Source: a virus. Taken from it: 20,976 nucleotides of DNA. The stretch is from positions 1 through 20,976 of the IMG/VR virus record IMGVR_UViG_3300008110_000513; one strand, given 5' to 3'. Shown here piece after piece: positions 13,704 to 20,976 of the stretch. The notes under the pieces are model-generated. The model worked only from the letters and a program-made list of their open reading frames with translations. It was not told the DNA's origin and did no database searches. Each line of letters opens with the position of its first letter. Within the stretch, counting starts at the first letter, position 1. The translations under genes were made by a program, and so were the position numbers.

Positions 13704-16436
13704 ATGGCAGAACCTTTCTCACCTGAACAGCAAGACAATTTAAACCGTTTCATGGAGTTGATAACCAGTGTCAACCGTGAAATGGATCCATTAGTACAGG
13801 CTGAAAAAGAAGCCGCAGAAAGAGTACGTAAAGCTAACGATGAATTCAAAAAACTTTCGGATACTCTAAAGCAACAATTAGGTGATTCAAGTATTAGAAT
13901 AGGTAAGGCTATGCTTAATACTGAGCCCGGATTAAACAAGTTCTCAGAAGGAGTTACCGGGGCAAGTGATGCTGTTGGTAATTTTGCTTATGCTATGGGA
14001 GGTGCTTGGAAAGTTGTAGGCCTCTTTATCAAGGCAATAGGATCCTTAGTAGGTGCTAGTCTTAAGCAAAATGATGATATGATGAAATCATATCAATCAT
14101 TGAGTGATATGGGTTATGTAGTATCTGATGGATTTGATGGGTTATTGAATCAGTTACATAGAGTTGGATTAGTAGCAAGCGAAGCAGAAAAGTTTGAAAA
14201 AGCACTAAAACCAGTAACTGGTGAAATGGCTTTGTTCGGCGGCAGTGTTACAAAAGGTTCTGAAAAACTCGTAGGCGTTATACAAGGATTAGTAGGCCCT
14301 AATAATGAACTTGAAAAAACACTATTACGTTTGGGATATACAACACAAGATATACGTCAAGGTGCCGCAGACTTTGTACAACGCCAAACTAGATTGGGCT
14401 TGGCCCAATCGGCTACAACCGGGGATTTAACAAGACAGTCATTTAAATATTTGACAACTATGAAAGAGTTACAAGAGTTGACTGGTATGACACGTGATGA
14501 ACAACAAAAAGCCAGAGATGCCATTATGGCTGATGCTAGAATGACATTATACTTAAGTAAACAAAAGGGCGATGATGCTGAAAATTTAAGCAATTATTTG
14601 TTAGCATATGAACAAAGATTTGGTAAAGAAGCAGCCGCTGGTTTAAAAGATAGAATTGTTAATCAGGGTAGAATCACTACTGATTTAGCAGCCGCCTCGT
14701 ATCAATCAGCCGCTACAGCATATGATGACGCAATGAAGGCACAAAAGGGCGGTACTAAAGTATTCATGGAATCGTTGACTAATACTGCAGGATCTATTAG
14801 AAAAAGATTGCGTAGTGTTGAAGGTAGCTTTATGATAACTGAAGGTGGACTCAAAGATATGGGTCTTACTAGCGAAGCAGTTAACGGTGCAATAGGACTA
14901 ACTGATGTAAACAGTAAAGAATATGCAGAAACACTTAAGAATCTTAATAATATTGGCAAAAAGGAAGAAGGTCAATTAAACAATAACATTCTTAATGAAC
15001 AAAAAATGAGAGCCATGCGAATTGCCGCAGATAAAATGGTAGCTGGAGCTGGTGAGTTAGTAGTTGGTATGTTTACTAAACTTATTGATATTGGATATAA
15101 GTTTGCTAAATTTATGGCTAAAATGGTTGATAAATTTAGCCTGGTAGTTTTAGGGAAAAAGACCAATTTATCAGCCTCATTCAGAGACTCGGATGATGTT
15201 GCTGAAGATGAAAAACAGTCTAAAAGAAAAATTATACAGTTACGACAAGAACTTTCAGATTCAATTTCAGATTATAAAATTGCAATGGAAGGTAAAACAG
15301 GTGTAGAAGACCAAATAAAAGAGCAACGAAAAATAATTGATAATCTAGAAAAACGTAAAGATGATGAAAAATTATCTGACTTGGAAAGACTCAGAGCAGA
15401 AGTTGGTTTAATTGCCGCTGAAAAAAGATTAAAATTACTAGATGAAGAATGGTCACAAACACGCAAACTGACAGGCGGTACAGACTTTGAAAAATTAAAA
15501 ATTCTACGTATGAAACGATACAACGAATTAGAGGCTTCTGGATTTGAAACAGAAAAAGAATTACAAGAACTTAAAAAAGAGAAAATAGAAATAGCTAAAA
15601 GACAATCAGCTAGTATTGGTCAAATGGATCCTGATACCGGAGTAAAAACAGCAGGAAATCAAGGTGCTGAGGTAGACATACAGGGTAAAAAAGTATCAAC
15701 GGAAAAAATGGCTCAACGACAGTCTGCACAAAATTCATTGCAAACAGTAGGTGCAACTCGTAATAGTGATGAAATTCTATCTAAAATTAAATTTAGAGAT
15801 AGGGATGAAAACACCGGTGGCGGTGGCGCGGACCCTGCATTACTTGTATTAGCTGAAAGAATACAACAGGCTATTCCTGGTTCTATGGTAACTGGAATGA
15901 ATGATTTATATCATAAAATAAATGCTCCAAATAGTAGACATACACAGGGTAAAGCATTAGATTTTGTACTACCAGAAAACCCAACACCAGACCAAGCAAA
16001 ATTAATCAAAGAACAGTTAAAAGATTTGGGAGCGGCTAAAGTATTAGACGAATACTATCAGGATAAAAACAAAAATACAAAAGGCGGTCATTTTCACGTT
16101 GAGGTAGCTAGATTTGGGGGACTGTTTAGTGGACCCGACCAAGGTTACCCTATTATGATGCATGGTAAAAAAGAAAGTGCTTGGCCTGAAAAAGAATTAA
16201 AAGGTTTATTAAAAGACGTTCAAAAAAGTAGTTTAACACAATATAAGAAAGAACTGATGCAAGAGATGGGATTAAACACAGACAATGCTGGCGGTACAGG
16301 TGTTGCTAATCCTAATAACGATAGATTGTCTGTTATGCTTGTGGAAACACTGACAGCTAAATTAGATGCTGTTATATCAAGATTGGATAAGGGTAACGGA
16401 ATCCAAGATGATATATTAACATACACTAAAGCGTAA
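13704..16436 (+). CDS. Tape-measure-like tail protein with C-terminal M15-type peptidase (910 aa)
   Basis: Long, helix-rich protein with Ala/Gly-rich hydrophobic stretches (about 90-115 and 440-475) and a Lys/Glu coiled coil (about 490-640), as in tail tape measure proteins that set tail length and may enter the cell envelope during injection. Around residues 730-810 it has SRH746-TQGKALD753 and GGH796-F-H798-VE, the S-x-H-x-x-G-x-A-x-D and H-x-H pattern of M15 metallopeptidases that cut peptidoglycan cross-links. The T4 tape measure gp29 is about 590 aa and lacks this domain; T4 carries lysozyme on gp5 instead. There is no strong ribosome binding site. The gene pair of likely chaperones lies divergently next to it. 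Hub and tape measure roles cannot be fully separated here. Confidence 0.7.
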   Translation: MAEPFSPEQQDNLNRFMELITSVNREMDPLVQAEKEAAERVRKANDEFKKLSDTLKQQLGDSSIRIGKAMLNTEPGLNKFSEGVTGASDAVGNFAYAMGGAWKVVGLFIKAIGSLVGASLKQNDDMMKSYQSLSDMGYVVSDGFDGLLNQLHRVGLVASEAEKFEKALKPVTGEMALFGGSVTKGSEKLVGVIQGLVGPNNELEKTLLRLGYTTQDIRQGAADFVQRQTRLGLAQSATTGDLTRQSFKYLTTMKELQELTGMTRDEQQKARDAIMADARMTLYLSKQKGDDAENLSNYLLAYEQRFGKEAAAGLKDRIVNQGRITTDLAAASYQSAATAYDDAMKAQKGGTKVFMESLTNTAGSIRKRLRSVEGSFMITEGGLKDMGLTSEAVNGAIGLTDVNSKEYAETLKNLNNIGKKEEGQLNNNILNEQKMRAMRIAADKMVAGAGELVVGMFTKLIDIGYKFAKFMAKMVDKFSLVVLGKKTNLSASFRDSDDVAEDEKQSKRKIIQLRQELSDSISDYKIAMEGKTGVEDQIKEQRKIIDNLEKRKDDEKLSDLERLRAEVGLIAAEKRLKLLDEEWSQTRKLTGGTDFEKLKILRMKRYNELEASGFETEKELQELKKEKIEIAKRQSASIGQMDPDTGVKTAGNQGAEVDIQGKKVSTEKMAQRQSAQNSLQTVGATRNSDEILSKIKFRDRDENTGGGGADPALLVLAERIQQAIPGSMVTGMNDLYHKINAPNSRHTQGKALDFVLPENPTPDQAKLIKEQLKDLGAAKVLDEYYQDKNKNTKGGHFHVEVARFGGLFSGPDQGYPIMMHGKKESAWPEKELKGLLKDVQKSSLTQYKKELMQEMGLNTDNAGGTGVANPNNDRLSVMLVETLTAKLDAVISRLDKGNGIQDDILTYTKA

Positions 16437-16438
16437 GA

Positions 16439-16446
16439 GATAAATA
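16439..16446 (+). promoter_or_regulatory. Late promoter box GATAAATA directly before the portal gene
   Basis: GATAAATA starts 3 bases after the tape measure stop and ends 7 bases before the portal ATG at 16454. A start 6-8 bases downstream, as in T4 late promoters, would fall on the start codon. No Shine-Dalgarno sequence lies between box and ATG. Confidence 0.6.
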
Positions 16447-16453
16447 TTTAACT

Positions 16454-18223
16454 ATGTCATATAAAAAGCGTTTTTCTAATTTAACCGGGCAGATGAGCCC
16501 TATTACAGGGTACAATAATAATACTGGTGCCTGGAATGGACCGGGGCAAAACAACAGTCCTACAGGTGGTTGGAACAACACAGACTTTGGTTATAAGAAT
16601 TATCAAAGTCGTTTACCGGAAGTATATACTGGTCATCCAAATCGTATTGAACGTTATAATCAATATGAAATGATGGATGTAGATGCTGAAATCAATGCAT
16701 GTCTAGATATTATTGCTGAGTTTAGTACACAAAAAAACGAACAGAATAGTACACCTTTTGAGATTGAATTTCGTGAAGAACCAACACCCCATGAAGTTGA
16801 ATTAATTAAAAAGCAACTACAACAATGGTGTAAACTCAATGAGTTTGATACAAGAACATTTAAAATATTCCGTAACACTATAAAGTACGGTGACCAAGTC
16901 TTTATTCGTGATCCAGAAAACTTTAAGTTATATTGGGTAGATATGACTAAAGTTAGTAAGGTTATTGTTAACGAGAGTGAAGGTAAAAAACCTGAACAAT
17001 ATGTGGTTAAAGATATTAATCCTAATTTACAAAATTTAGCAATAGCTGAAAAAACAACAACAGATTTCCAAGCACAACCACCAACTGCTGGTTATAGTGC
17101 CCCGTATAGCTATACAGTTCCAAACGAACCTTATGGTACAACTGGTAGCAGATTTAATTTGGGGATTAATGAAGCCGCAATTGATGCTAAACATGTAGTG
17201 CATTTAAGTTTGACAGAAGGGCTGGACCGTTACTGGCCTTTTGGTCAATCTATATTAGAAAATATTTTTAAAGTATACAAACAAAAAGAATTACTTGAAG
17301 ATGCTATTTTAATCTATCGTATTAGTCGTGCACCAGAACGTAGAATCTTTAAAATTGATGTGGGCAATATGCCAAGTCACATGGCTATGGCGTTTGTTGA
17401 CCGTATTAAGAATGAGATACATCAACGTAGAATTCCAAGTGTAAACGGTGGACAAAGCGTAATTGATGCTACATACAATCCATTAAGTATCAACGAAGAT
17501 TATTTTTTCCCAGTAACTGCTGACGGCAGAGGTAGTGATGTAACCACTTTACAAGGTGGACAAAATCTTGGTGAAATTGATGACTTAAAATATTTCAATA
17601 ACAGACTAGCACGTGGATTGCGTGTTCCGAGTAGTTACTTACCTACTGGTCCTGAAGATAATGCAACTCCATTAAGTGATGGCCGTGTTGGTACAGCAAT
17701 GATACAAGAGTTTCGTTTTAATCAATATTGTGAACGACTGCAAAAGTATATCAGTCAAAAACTCAATGATGAATTTAAATTATTCATGCGTTGGAGGGGA
17801 TTGAATATTGATAGTAGTTTATTTGATATTAAATTTAACGCACCTCAAAATTTTGCCGCATATCGTCAAAGCGAATTAGATACAGCACGTGTTACCGTGT
17901 TTCAAACAATGGAACAATTTCCGTATATAGCAAAAAGATTTGCTATGCAACGTTTCTTAGGATTAACTGAGGAAGAGATTGAAGAAAATAGCAGATTGTG
18001 GTTTGAAGAACGTGAGCAACCAGAAGATAGTGAAGCAACTGGTAGCGATTTACGTAGTATTGGTATCAGTGCCGGTGACATTGAAACTGATAGTGATAAT
18101 GCAGAAAATCTTCCAGATGAAGAAAATCAGGGTGACCAAATGCCACCTGAGATTGGGCCTGCAGTAGCAGGACCTGAAGCTATGCCAGCCGGTGGGTCTC
18201 CTCCCCCACCTCCTCCAGCATAA
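16454..18223 (+). CDS. 20: Portal vertex protein gp20 (589 aa)
   Basis: Forms the dodecameric ring at the unique capsid vertex through which DNA is packaged and ejected, and initiates prohead assembly. Typical gp20 features are the early YEMMDVDAEINACLDIIAEF, then FRNTIKYGDQVF, the central HLSLTEGLDRYWPFGQSILE, YRISRAPERRIFKIDVGNMP, and the Y-F-N-N-R-L-x-RGLRVPSSYLPTG region. T4 gp20 is 524 aa; this one has a Gly/Asn-rich N-terminal tail (about residues 10-50) and an acidic then Pro-rich C-terminus ending in consecutive prolines. It opens the head module in the usual T4 order 20-67-21-22. A late box lies 7 bases upstream. Confidence 0.93.
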   Translation: MSYKKRFSNLTGQMSPITGYNNNTGAWNGPGQNNSPTGGWNNTDFGYKNYQSRLPEVYTGHPNRIERYNQYEMMDVDAEINACLDIIAEFSTQKNEQNSTPFEIEFREEPTPHEVELIKKQLQQWCKLNEFDTRTFKIFRNTIKYGDQVFIRDPENFKLYWVDMTKVSKVIVNESEGKKPEQYVVKDINPNLQNLAIAEKTTTDFQAQPPTAGYSAPYSYTVPNEPYGTTGSRFNLGINEAAIDAKHVVHLSLTEGLDRYWPFGQSILENIFKVYKQKELLEDAILIYRISRAPERRIFKIDVGNMPSHMAMAFVDRIKNEIHQRRIPSVNGGQSVIDATYNPLSINEDYFFPVTADGRGSDVTTLQGGQNLGEIDDLKYFNNRLARGLRVPSSYLPTGPEDNATPLSDGRVGTAMIQEFRFNQYCERLQKYISQKLNDEFKLFMRWRGLNIDSSLFDIKFNAPQNFAAYRQSELDTARVTVFQTMEQFPYIAKRFAMQRFLGLTEEEIEENSRLWFEEREQPEDSEATGSDLRSIGISAGDIETDSDNAENLPDEENQGDQMPPEIGPAVAGPEAMPAGGSPPPPPPA

Positions 18224-18225
18224 TA

Positions 18226-18233
18226 GATAAATA
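18226..18233 (+). promoter_or_regulatory. Late promoter box GATAAATA before the 74-aa gene
   Basis: GATAAATA begins 3 bases after the portal stop and ends 5 bases before the ATG at 18239, so the predicted RNA start lies on or next to the start codon. There is no Shine-Dalgarno sequence. The layout copies that before the portal gene. Confidence 0.6.
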
Positions 18234-18238
18234 GTAAT

Positions 18239-18463
18239 ATGAAACTTTTTGAAATGTATGACGCTCCAGTACAAGGTTATCAAGATACGAGTCAAGATAA
18301 CAGTAAGTACAAGTGGGGCGAAACTCGCAAAACAAAACTAACATTAAGACAGATTCGCAAATTGCGTAGGATGTTGGATGTTCGTAACTATGAGCATGCC
18401 AAAAATCTCAAAAAAGTTCGCAAGCAATATACTCCTGTAAGTCCAGAACAGCCTGGTTTATAA
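18239..18463 (+). CDS. Small basic head-module protein between gp20 and gp67-like (74 aa)
   Basis: Short, strongly basic protein: a polar N-terminus (APVQGYQDTSQDNSKYKWG) followed by a Lys/Arg-rich helical half (KLTLRQIRKLRRMLDVRNYEHAKNLKKV). It lies where T4-like phages keep small prohead core genes (67, 68), but it has no acidic gp67-type composition and I cannot assign it to gp68. The charge suggests binding to DNA or to the very acidic neighbour. It is preceded by its own late box and followed immediately by a hairpin, so its expression may be set apart from the next gene. Confidence 0.8.
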   Translation: MKLFEMYDAPVQGYQDTSQDNSKYKWGETRKTKLTLRQIRKLRRMLDVRNYEHAKNLKKVRKQYTPVSPEQPGL

Positions 18464-18483
18464 GCACTTTTAGGCAAAAGTGT
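18464..18483 (+). repeat. Hairpin directly after the 74-aa gene
   Basis: CACTTTT (18465-18471) and AAAAGTG (18476-18482) pair perfectly around AGGC, with a further G-T pair outside. The stem starts at the base after the stop codon and is followed by seven A residues rather than T residues, so it is not a standard intrinsic terminator on either strand. It may protect the 3' end of an RNA or mark a processing point. Confidence 0.5.
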
Positions 18484-18500
18484 AAAAAAATAGCACTTAT

Positions 18501-18523
18501 TGAGTAGTTTTACCGACTACTCA
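18501..18523 (+). repeat. Inverted repeat before the gp67-like gene
   Basis: TGAGTAGT (18501-18508) and ACTACTCA (18516-18523) form an 8-bp stem with a 7-base loop. The last base overlaps the ACTAAATA late box at 18523-18530. It could act as a weak terminator for upstream transcripts or as an operator; the sequence alone does not decide. Confidence 0.5.
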
Positions 18524-18530
18524 CTAAATA
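18523..18530 (+). promoter_or_regulatory. Late promoter box ACTAAATA for the gp67-like gene
   Basis: ACTAAATA, as before the tape measure gene. An RNA start near 18537 gives a leader of about 27 bases containing AGGAG (18552-18556), 7 bases before the ATG at 18564. Here box, leader and ribosome site are all well spaced. Confidence 0.6.
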
Positions 18531-18563
18531 ATTCTACAAAGCCATTTTATCAGGAGAAAAACA

Positions 18564-19445
18564 ATGGATAACAAAAAATTTGAGCAACTTATTGATTTAA
18601 TTATCAATGAAGATGAAGATAAAGCACGTGCGTTGTTTCACGATATCGTAGTTGAAAAAAGCCGCGAAATCTATGAATCAATGATTAGCATGGATGAAGA
18701 AATGATGGATGCCCCAGTAGAAGGTCTTTTAGACGAAATTTCTGCTGAAGAACAAGGCATGACAGAAGAAGAAGATGAATTTGCCGATATCGAAATGGAT
18801 GACGGCGAAAGCGATATGGAAGTTGACCTAGACGCTGACGATATGGGCGGCGAAGAAGGTGAAGGCGATTTAGAAGACCGCGTTGTTGACTTAGAAGATA
18901 AGTTAGACGAATTGATGGCCGAGTTTGAAGAACTAATGGGTCAAGAAGGCGGCGAAGAAGGCGGCATGGGTGACGAAGAAGGCTCAGGAGACTTTGGTGA
19001 TGAAGATATGATGGAAGCCAAAGAAGATGATGAGTTAGAAGAATCTGAAGAACTTGAAGAAGAAGAAACGCTTGAAGAAGCAGTTCAACTTCAAAAAGTT
19101 TCTGTAACAAAAAACCCAAATGGTGATAATGTAAAAAGTATCACATTAGGCGCAAATAGTAAAGTATCTAGTAACGGTGCAAAAGCTGTTAACTTTACAT
19201 CTGGCGACGGTGGTAAAGGTGGTACACAAGGTGGTTTGTTAAACCCAGCTACTAAAGACCTAAAAGGTGCAGGACAATTTAAGAATGCTCCAGGCAAAGG
19301 TAACTTTAGTGAAAAAGGTGAGGCAGCTCCAAAACCAAAACATGGTGATGATGGTGCAGACAAGAAAAGCCCAGTAGCTGAATCTAAGAAGATGGTTAAA
19401 AAGCCAATCACACAGCAAGCTACTAAAAAGATTGTTAAGAGATAA
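18564..19445 (+). CDS. 67: Acidic prohead core protein, gp67-like (293 aa)
   Basis: Internal scaffold component of the prohead. The N-terminus (LIDLIINEDEDKARALFHDIVVEKS) follows T4 gp67 (LIEAIKSNDLVAARKLF..), and like gp67 it runs into a long Asp/Glu-rich tract (about residues 40-175). T4 gp67 is only 80 aa. This protein has a further ~115-residue C-terminal part rich in Gly, Lys, Asn and Ala, with basic end KKPITQQATKKIVKR, not known to me from T4. gp67 is normally degraded by the gp21 protease, whose gene follows 14 bases later. Strong AGGAG ribosome binding site, fitting an abundant product. Family call rests on the N-terminus, composition and position. Confidence 0.68.
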   Translation: MDNKKFEQLIDLIINEDEDKARALFHDIVVEKSREIYESMISMDEEMMDAPVEGLLDEISAEEQGMTEEEDEFADIEMDDGESDMEVDLDADDMGGEEGEGDLEDRVVDLEDKLDELMAEFEELMGQEGGEEGGMGDEEGSGDFGDEDMMEAKEDDELEESEELEEEETLEEAVQLQKVSVTKNPNGDNVKSITLGANSKVSSNGAKAVNFTSGDGGKGGTQGGLLNPATKDLKGAGQFKNAPGKGNFSEKGEAAPKPKHGDDGADKKSPVAESKKMVKKPITQQATKKIVKR

Positions 19446-19459
19446 GGAAATCTGAGATA

Positions 19460-20104
19460 ATGGCTTTGTATCTCAAAGAGCATCTAACTTTCGACCGTGC
19501 CAGTATGGAGGTCTTGAGTGAAGGTGAAGGCAGCAAGAAGTCCCTTTATATGAAAGGGATATTCATTCAGGGTGGGGTACGCAACGCTAACGAGCGTGTG
19601 TATCCTGTTTCTGAAATTGAAAGCGCAGTTCAACAACTTAATGAGCAGATTCAAGAAGGCCATTCTGTATTAGGTGAAGTGGATCACCCAGATGACTTAA
19701 AAATTAATTTAGACCGTGTATCGCATATGATTACTAGTATGTGGATGGACGGTGCTAATGGCTTCGGCAAATTAAAGATTTTACCAACTCCAATGGGACA
19801 GTTAGTGTCTACAATGTTGGAGAGTGGTGTCAAACTAGGAGTTAGTAGCAGAGGTAGCGGTAACGTTAACGATGCTAATGGCCAAGTTAGTGACTTTGAA
19901 ATAGTCACTGTGGATATTGTCGCCCAACCTAGCGCACCCAATGCATATCCTAAAGCAATCTATGAAGGCATGATGAATTTACGTCATGGACATAGAATGT
20001 TAGATATTGCAAAAGATGCACAAAGCGACAGAAAAGTACAGAGATACCTGAAAGATGAAGTGGTTCGTCTTATCAAGGATCTCAAAATCAATAAAGGGGA
20101 TTAA
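19460..20104 (+). CDS. 21: Prohead core protease gp21 (214 aa)
   Basis: Serine protease that cleaves scaffold and capsid proteins during head maturation. It matches T4 gp21 in length (212 aa) and at the catalytic sites: the histidine in LGEVDH76P and the serine in KLGVSS130RG, with RNANERVYP and VDIVAQPSAPNA also typical of this family. It destroys the scaffold (gp22, gp67) after assembly. AAGGAAA lies before the ATG at 19460. Its stop is 2 bases before the gp22 start. Confidence 0.92.
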   Translation: MALYLKEHLTFDRASMEVLSEGEGSKKSLYMKGIFIQGGVRNANERVYPVSEIESAVQQLNEQIQEGHSVLGEVDHPDDLKINLDRVSHMITSMWMDGANGFGKLKILPTPMGQLVSTMLESGVKLGVSSRGSGNVNDANGQVSDFEIVTVDIVAQPSAPNAYPKAIYEGMMNLRHGHRMLDIAKDAQSDRKVQRYLKDEVVRLIKDLKINKGD

Positions 20105-20106
20105 GC

Positions 20107-20976
20107 ATGTTAGATGCTATCAAACCATTACTTGAAAGTGGATTAATCAATGAAGAAACTGGTGTCGCTATTAATGAGGCATGGGAATCAAAATTGAATG
20201 AAGCCAAAGAGCAAGTACGTGCGGAACTTCGTGAGGAGTTTGCACAACGTTATGAACATGACAAACACATAATGGTTGAAGCCCTTGATAAAATGGTATC
20301 AGACGGTTTATCAGCAGAAATTGAAGAATTTAATGCTGAGAGACAAGCGATGAATGAAGACCGTGTTAACGCAAAACGCAAGCTACATGAAAATGCAGTT
20401 AAGTTCAATAATTTTATGGTTGAGAAATTAGCCGAAGAAATTAAAGAACTACGCAATGAGCGTAAACTACAAATGGAAAGTCAGCAAAAGCTAGAGCAAT
20501 TTATTGTTAAAGCACTTGCGGGTGAAATTAAAGAATTTGCCCAAGACAAACAAGCAGTTGTAGAAGCAAAGGTTAAGTTGATTGCAGAAGGTCGTAAACA
20601 ACTTGAAGCATTGAAGGCGAAATTCGTCACTGAAAGTGCTAAGAGAATGAACGAGTCTGTATCTAAACATCTTAAGGGTGAATTAGGTCAATTGAAAGAA
20701 GATATTAAGACTGCACGTGAAAACGATTTTGGTCGCCGTATCTTTGAATCTTTTGCAGGGGAATACAGTAGTACTTATTTAAATGATAAGGCTGAAACAC
20801 GCAAACTATTTGTACAACTACAAGCTAAAGATAAACAATTAGCCGAGTCCATTAATACAATTAGCAACGCTAAGAAGTTAATTGAAAGTAAAGAACGTGA
20901 AGTTCGTATTATCAAAGAAAGTAACCAACGTGAGAAGGCTATGGGAGAATTGCTAGGAACTCTTAATGAGGAAAAA
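20107..20976 (+). CDS. 22: Prohead core scaffold protein gp22 (first 290 aa, cut by window end)
   Basis: Major internal scaffold of the prohead. The frame opens at ATG 20107 with AGGGG about 8 bases upstream, 2 bases after gp21 ends, and stays open to the last base of the window (290 codons), so the 3' end is missing. It begins LDAIKPLLESGLINEETG and is almost wholly charged alpha-helix (Lys, Glu, Gln, Ala, Leu) likely to form long coiled coils, with the conserved-looking FGRRIFESFAGEYSSTYLND block near residues 208-230. T4 gp22 is 269 aa, so this version is longer. The gene order 21-22 is as in T4; gene 23 (major capsid) is expected next. Confidence 0.88.
   Translation, partial: MLDAIKPLLESGLINEETGVAINEAWESKLNEAKEQVRAELREEFAQRYEHDKHIMVEALDKMVSDGLSAEIEEFNAERQAMNEDRVNAKRKLHENAVKFNNFMVEKLAEEIKELRNERKLQMESQQKLEQFIVKALAGEIKEFAQDKQAVVEAKVKLIAEGRKQLEALKAKFVTESAKRMNESVSKHLKGELGQLKEDIKTARENDFGRRIFESFAGEYSSTYLNDKAETRKLFVQLQAKDKQLAESINTISNAKKLIESKEREVRIIKESNQREKAMGELLGTLNEEK

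Noticed and set aside
14433-14450. TTTAAATA inside the tape measure gene as a late promoter
   Set aside because: It matches only the TAAATA core, lies within a long gene with no start codon nearby in context, and such matches are expected by chance in AT-rich DNA.
18464-18490. Hairpin after the 74-aa gene as an intrinsic terminator
   Set aside because: The run after the stem is A, not T, on the plus strand, and there is no T-run after it on the minus strand.
18685-19119. Open minus-strand frame of 144 codons, Leu/Arg-rich, opposite the acidic core gene
   Set aside because: It is the mirror of the Glu/Asp codon runs on the plus strand, has a biased Leu/Arg/His make-up, no ribosome site and no recognisable domain.

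Overview
The window looks like the chromosome of an AT-rich, T4-like myovirus of the marine or freshwater type. The signature genes are the late sigma factor (gp55), the recombination nuclease pair gp47/gp46, the portal gp20, a gp67-like head core protein, the prohead protease gp21, the start of the scaffold gp22, and baseplate/tail genes. No host chromosomal gene, tRNA, insertion sequence or CRISPR array was seen. The LPS-type sugar genes suggest a Gram-negative host; the exact host cannot be read from the sequence.

Layout. (1) 1-4890, minus strand: a baseplate operon read right to left. It holds a 572-aa gp48-like protein, a gp53-like wedge protein, a 945-aa structural protein and the first codons of another gene, all tightly coupled. 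(2) 4891-5004: a compact intergenic region with overlapping, opposed late-promoter-like boxes and a sigma70-type promoter. (3) 5005-12078, plus strand: gp55, then a long operon whose first seven genes run without gaps: gp47, a 73-aa protein, gp46, ADP-heptose adenylyltransferase, heptose kinase, a cupin and ADP-heptose epimerase. An Hjc-like PD-(D/E)XK nuclease follows after 8 bases. (4) 12079-12531: about 450 bases without a credible gene, but with nested perfect helices and a final terminator hairpin, a good candidate for a large structured RNA. (5) 12577-13631, minus strand: a gp26-like protein and a small ORF. The two are joined by an exact -1 slippery heptamer, as in tail assembly chaperone (G/GT) gene pairs. 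(6) 13704-20976, plus strand: a tape-measure-like protein with an M15-type peptidase domain, then the head module.

How it fits together. gp55 would direct host RNA polymerase to TATAAATA-like late boxes, and variants of that box (GATAAATA, ACTAAATA, AATAAATA) sit just upstream of the late structural genes on both strands. gp46/47 and the Hjc-like nuclease form a recombination/replication module. Embedded in that operon is a cassette for the last steps of ADP-L-glycero-D-manno-heptose synthesis. The chaperone pair lies divergently next to the tape measure it probably serves. The points most worth a second look are the structured RNA candidate, the probable -1 frameshift, the embedded ADP-heptose cassette with split and reordered HldE domains, and promoter boxes placed 5-7 bases before start codons, which suggests leaderless mRNAs.
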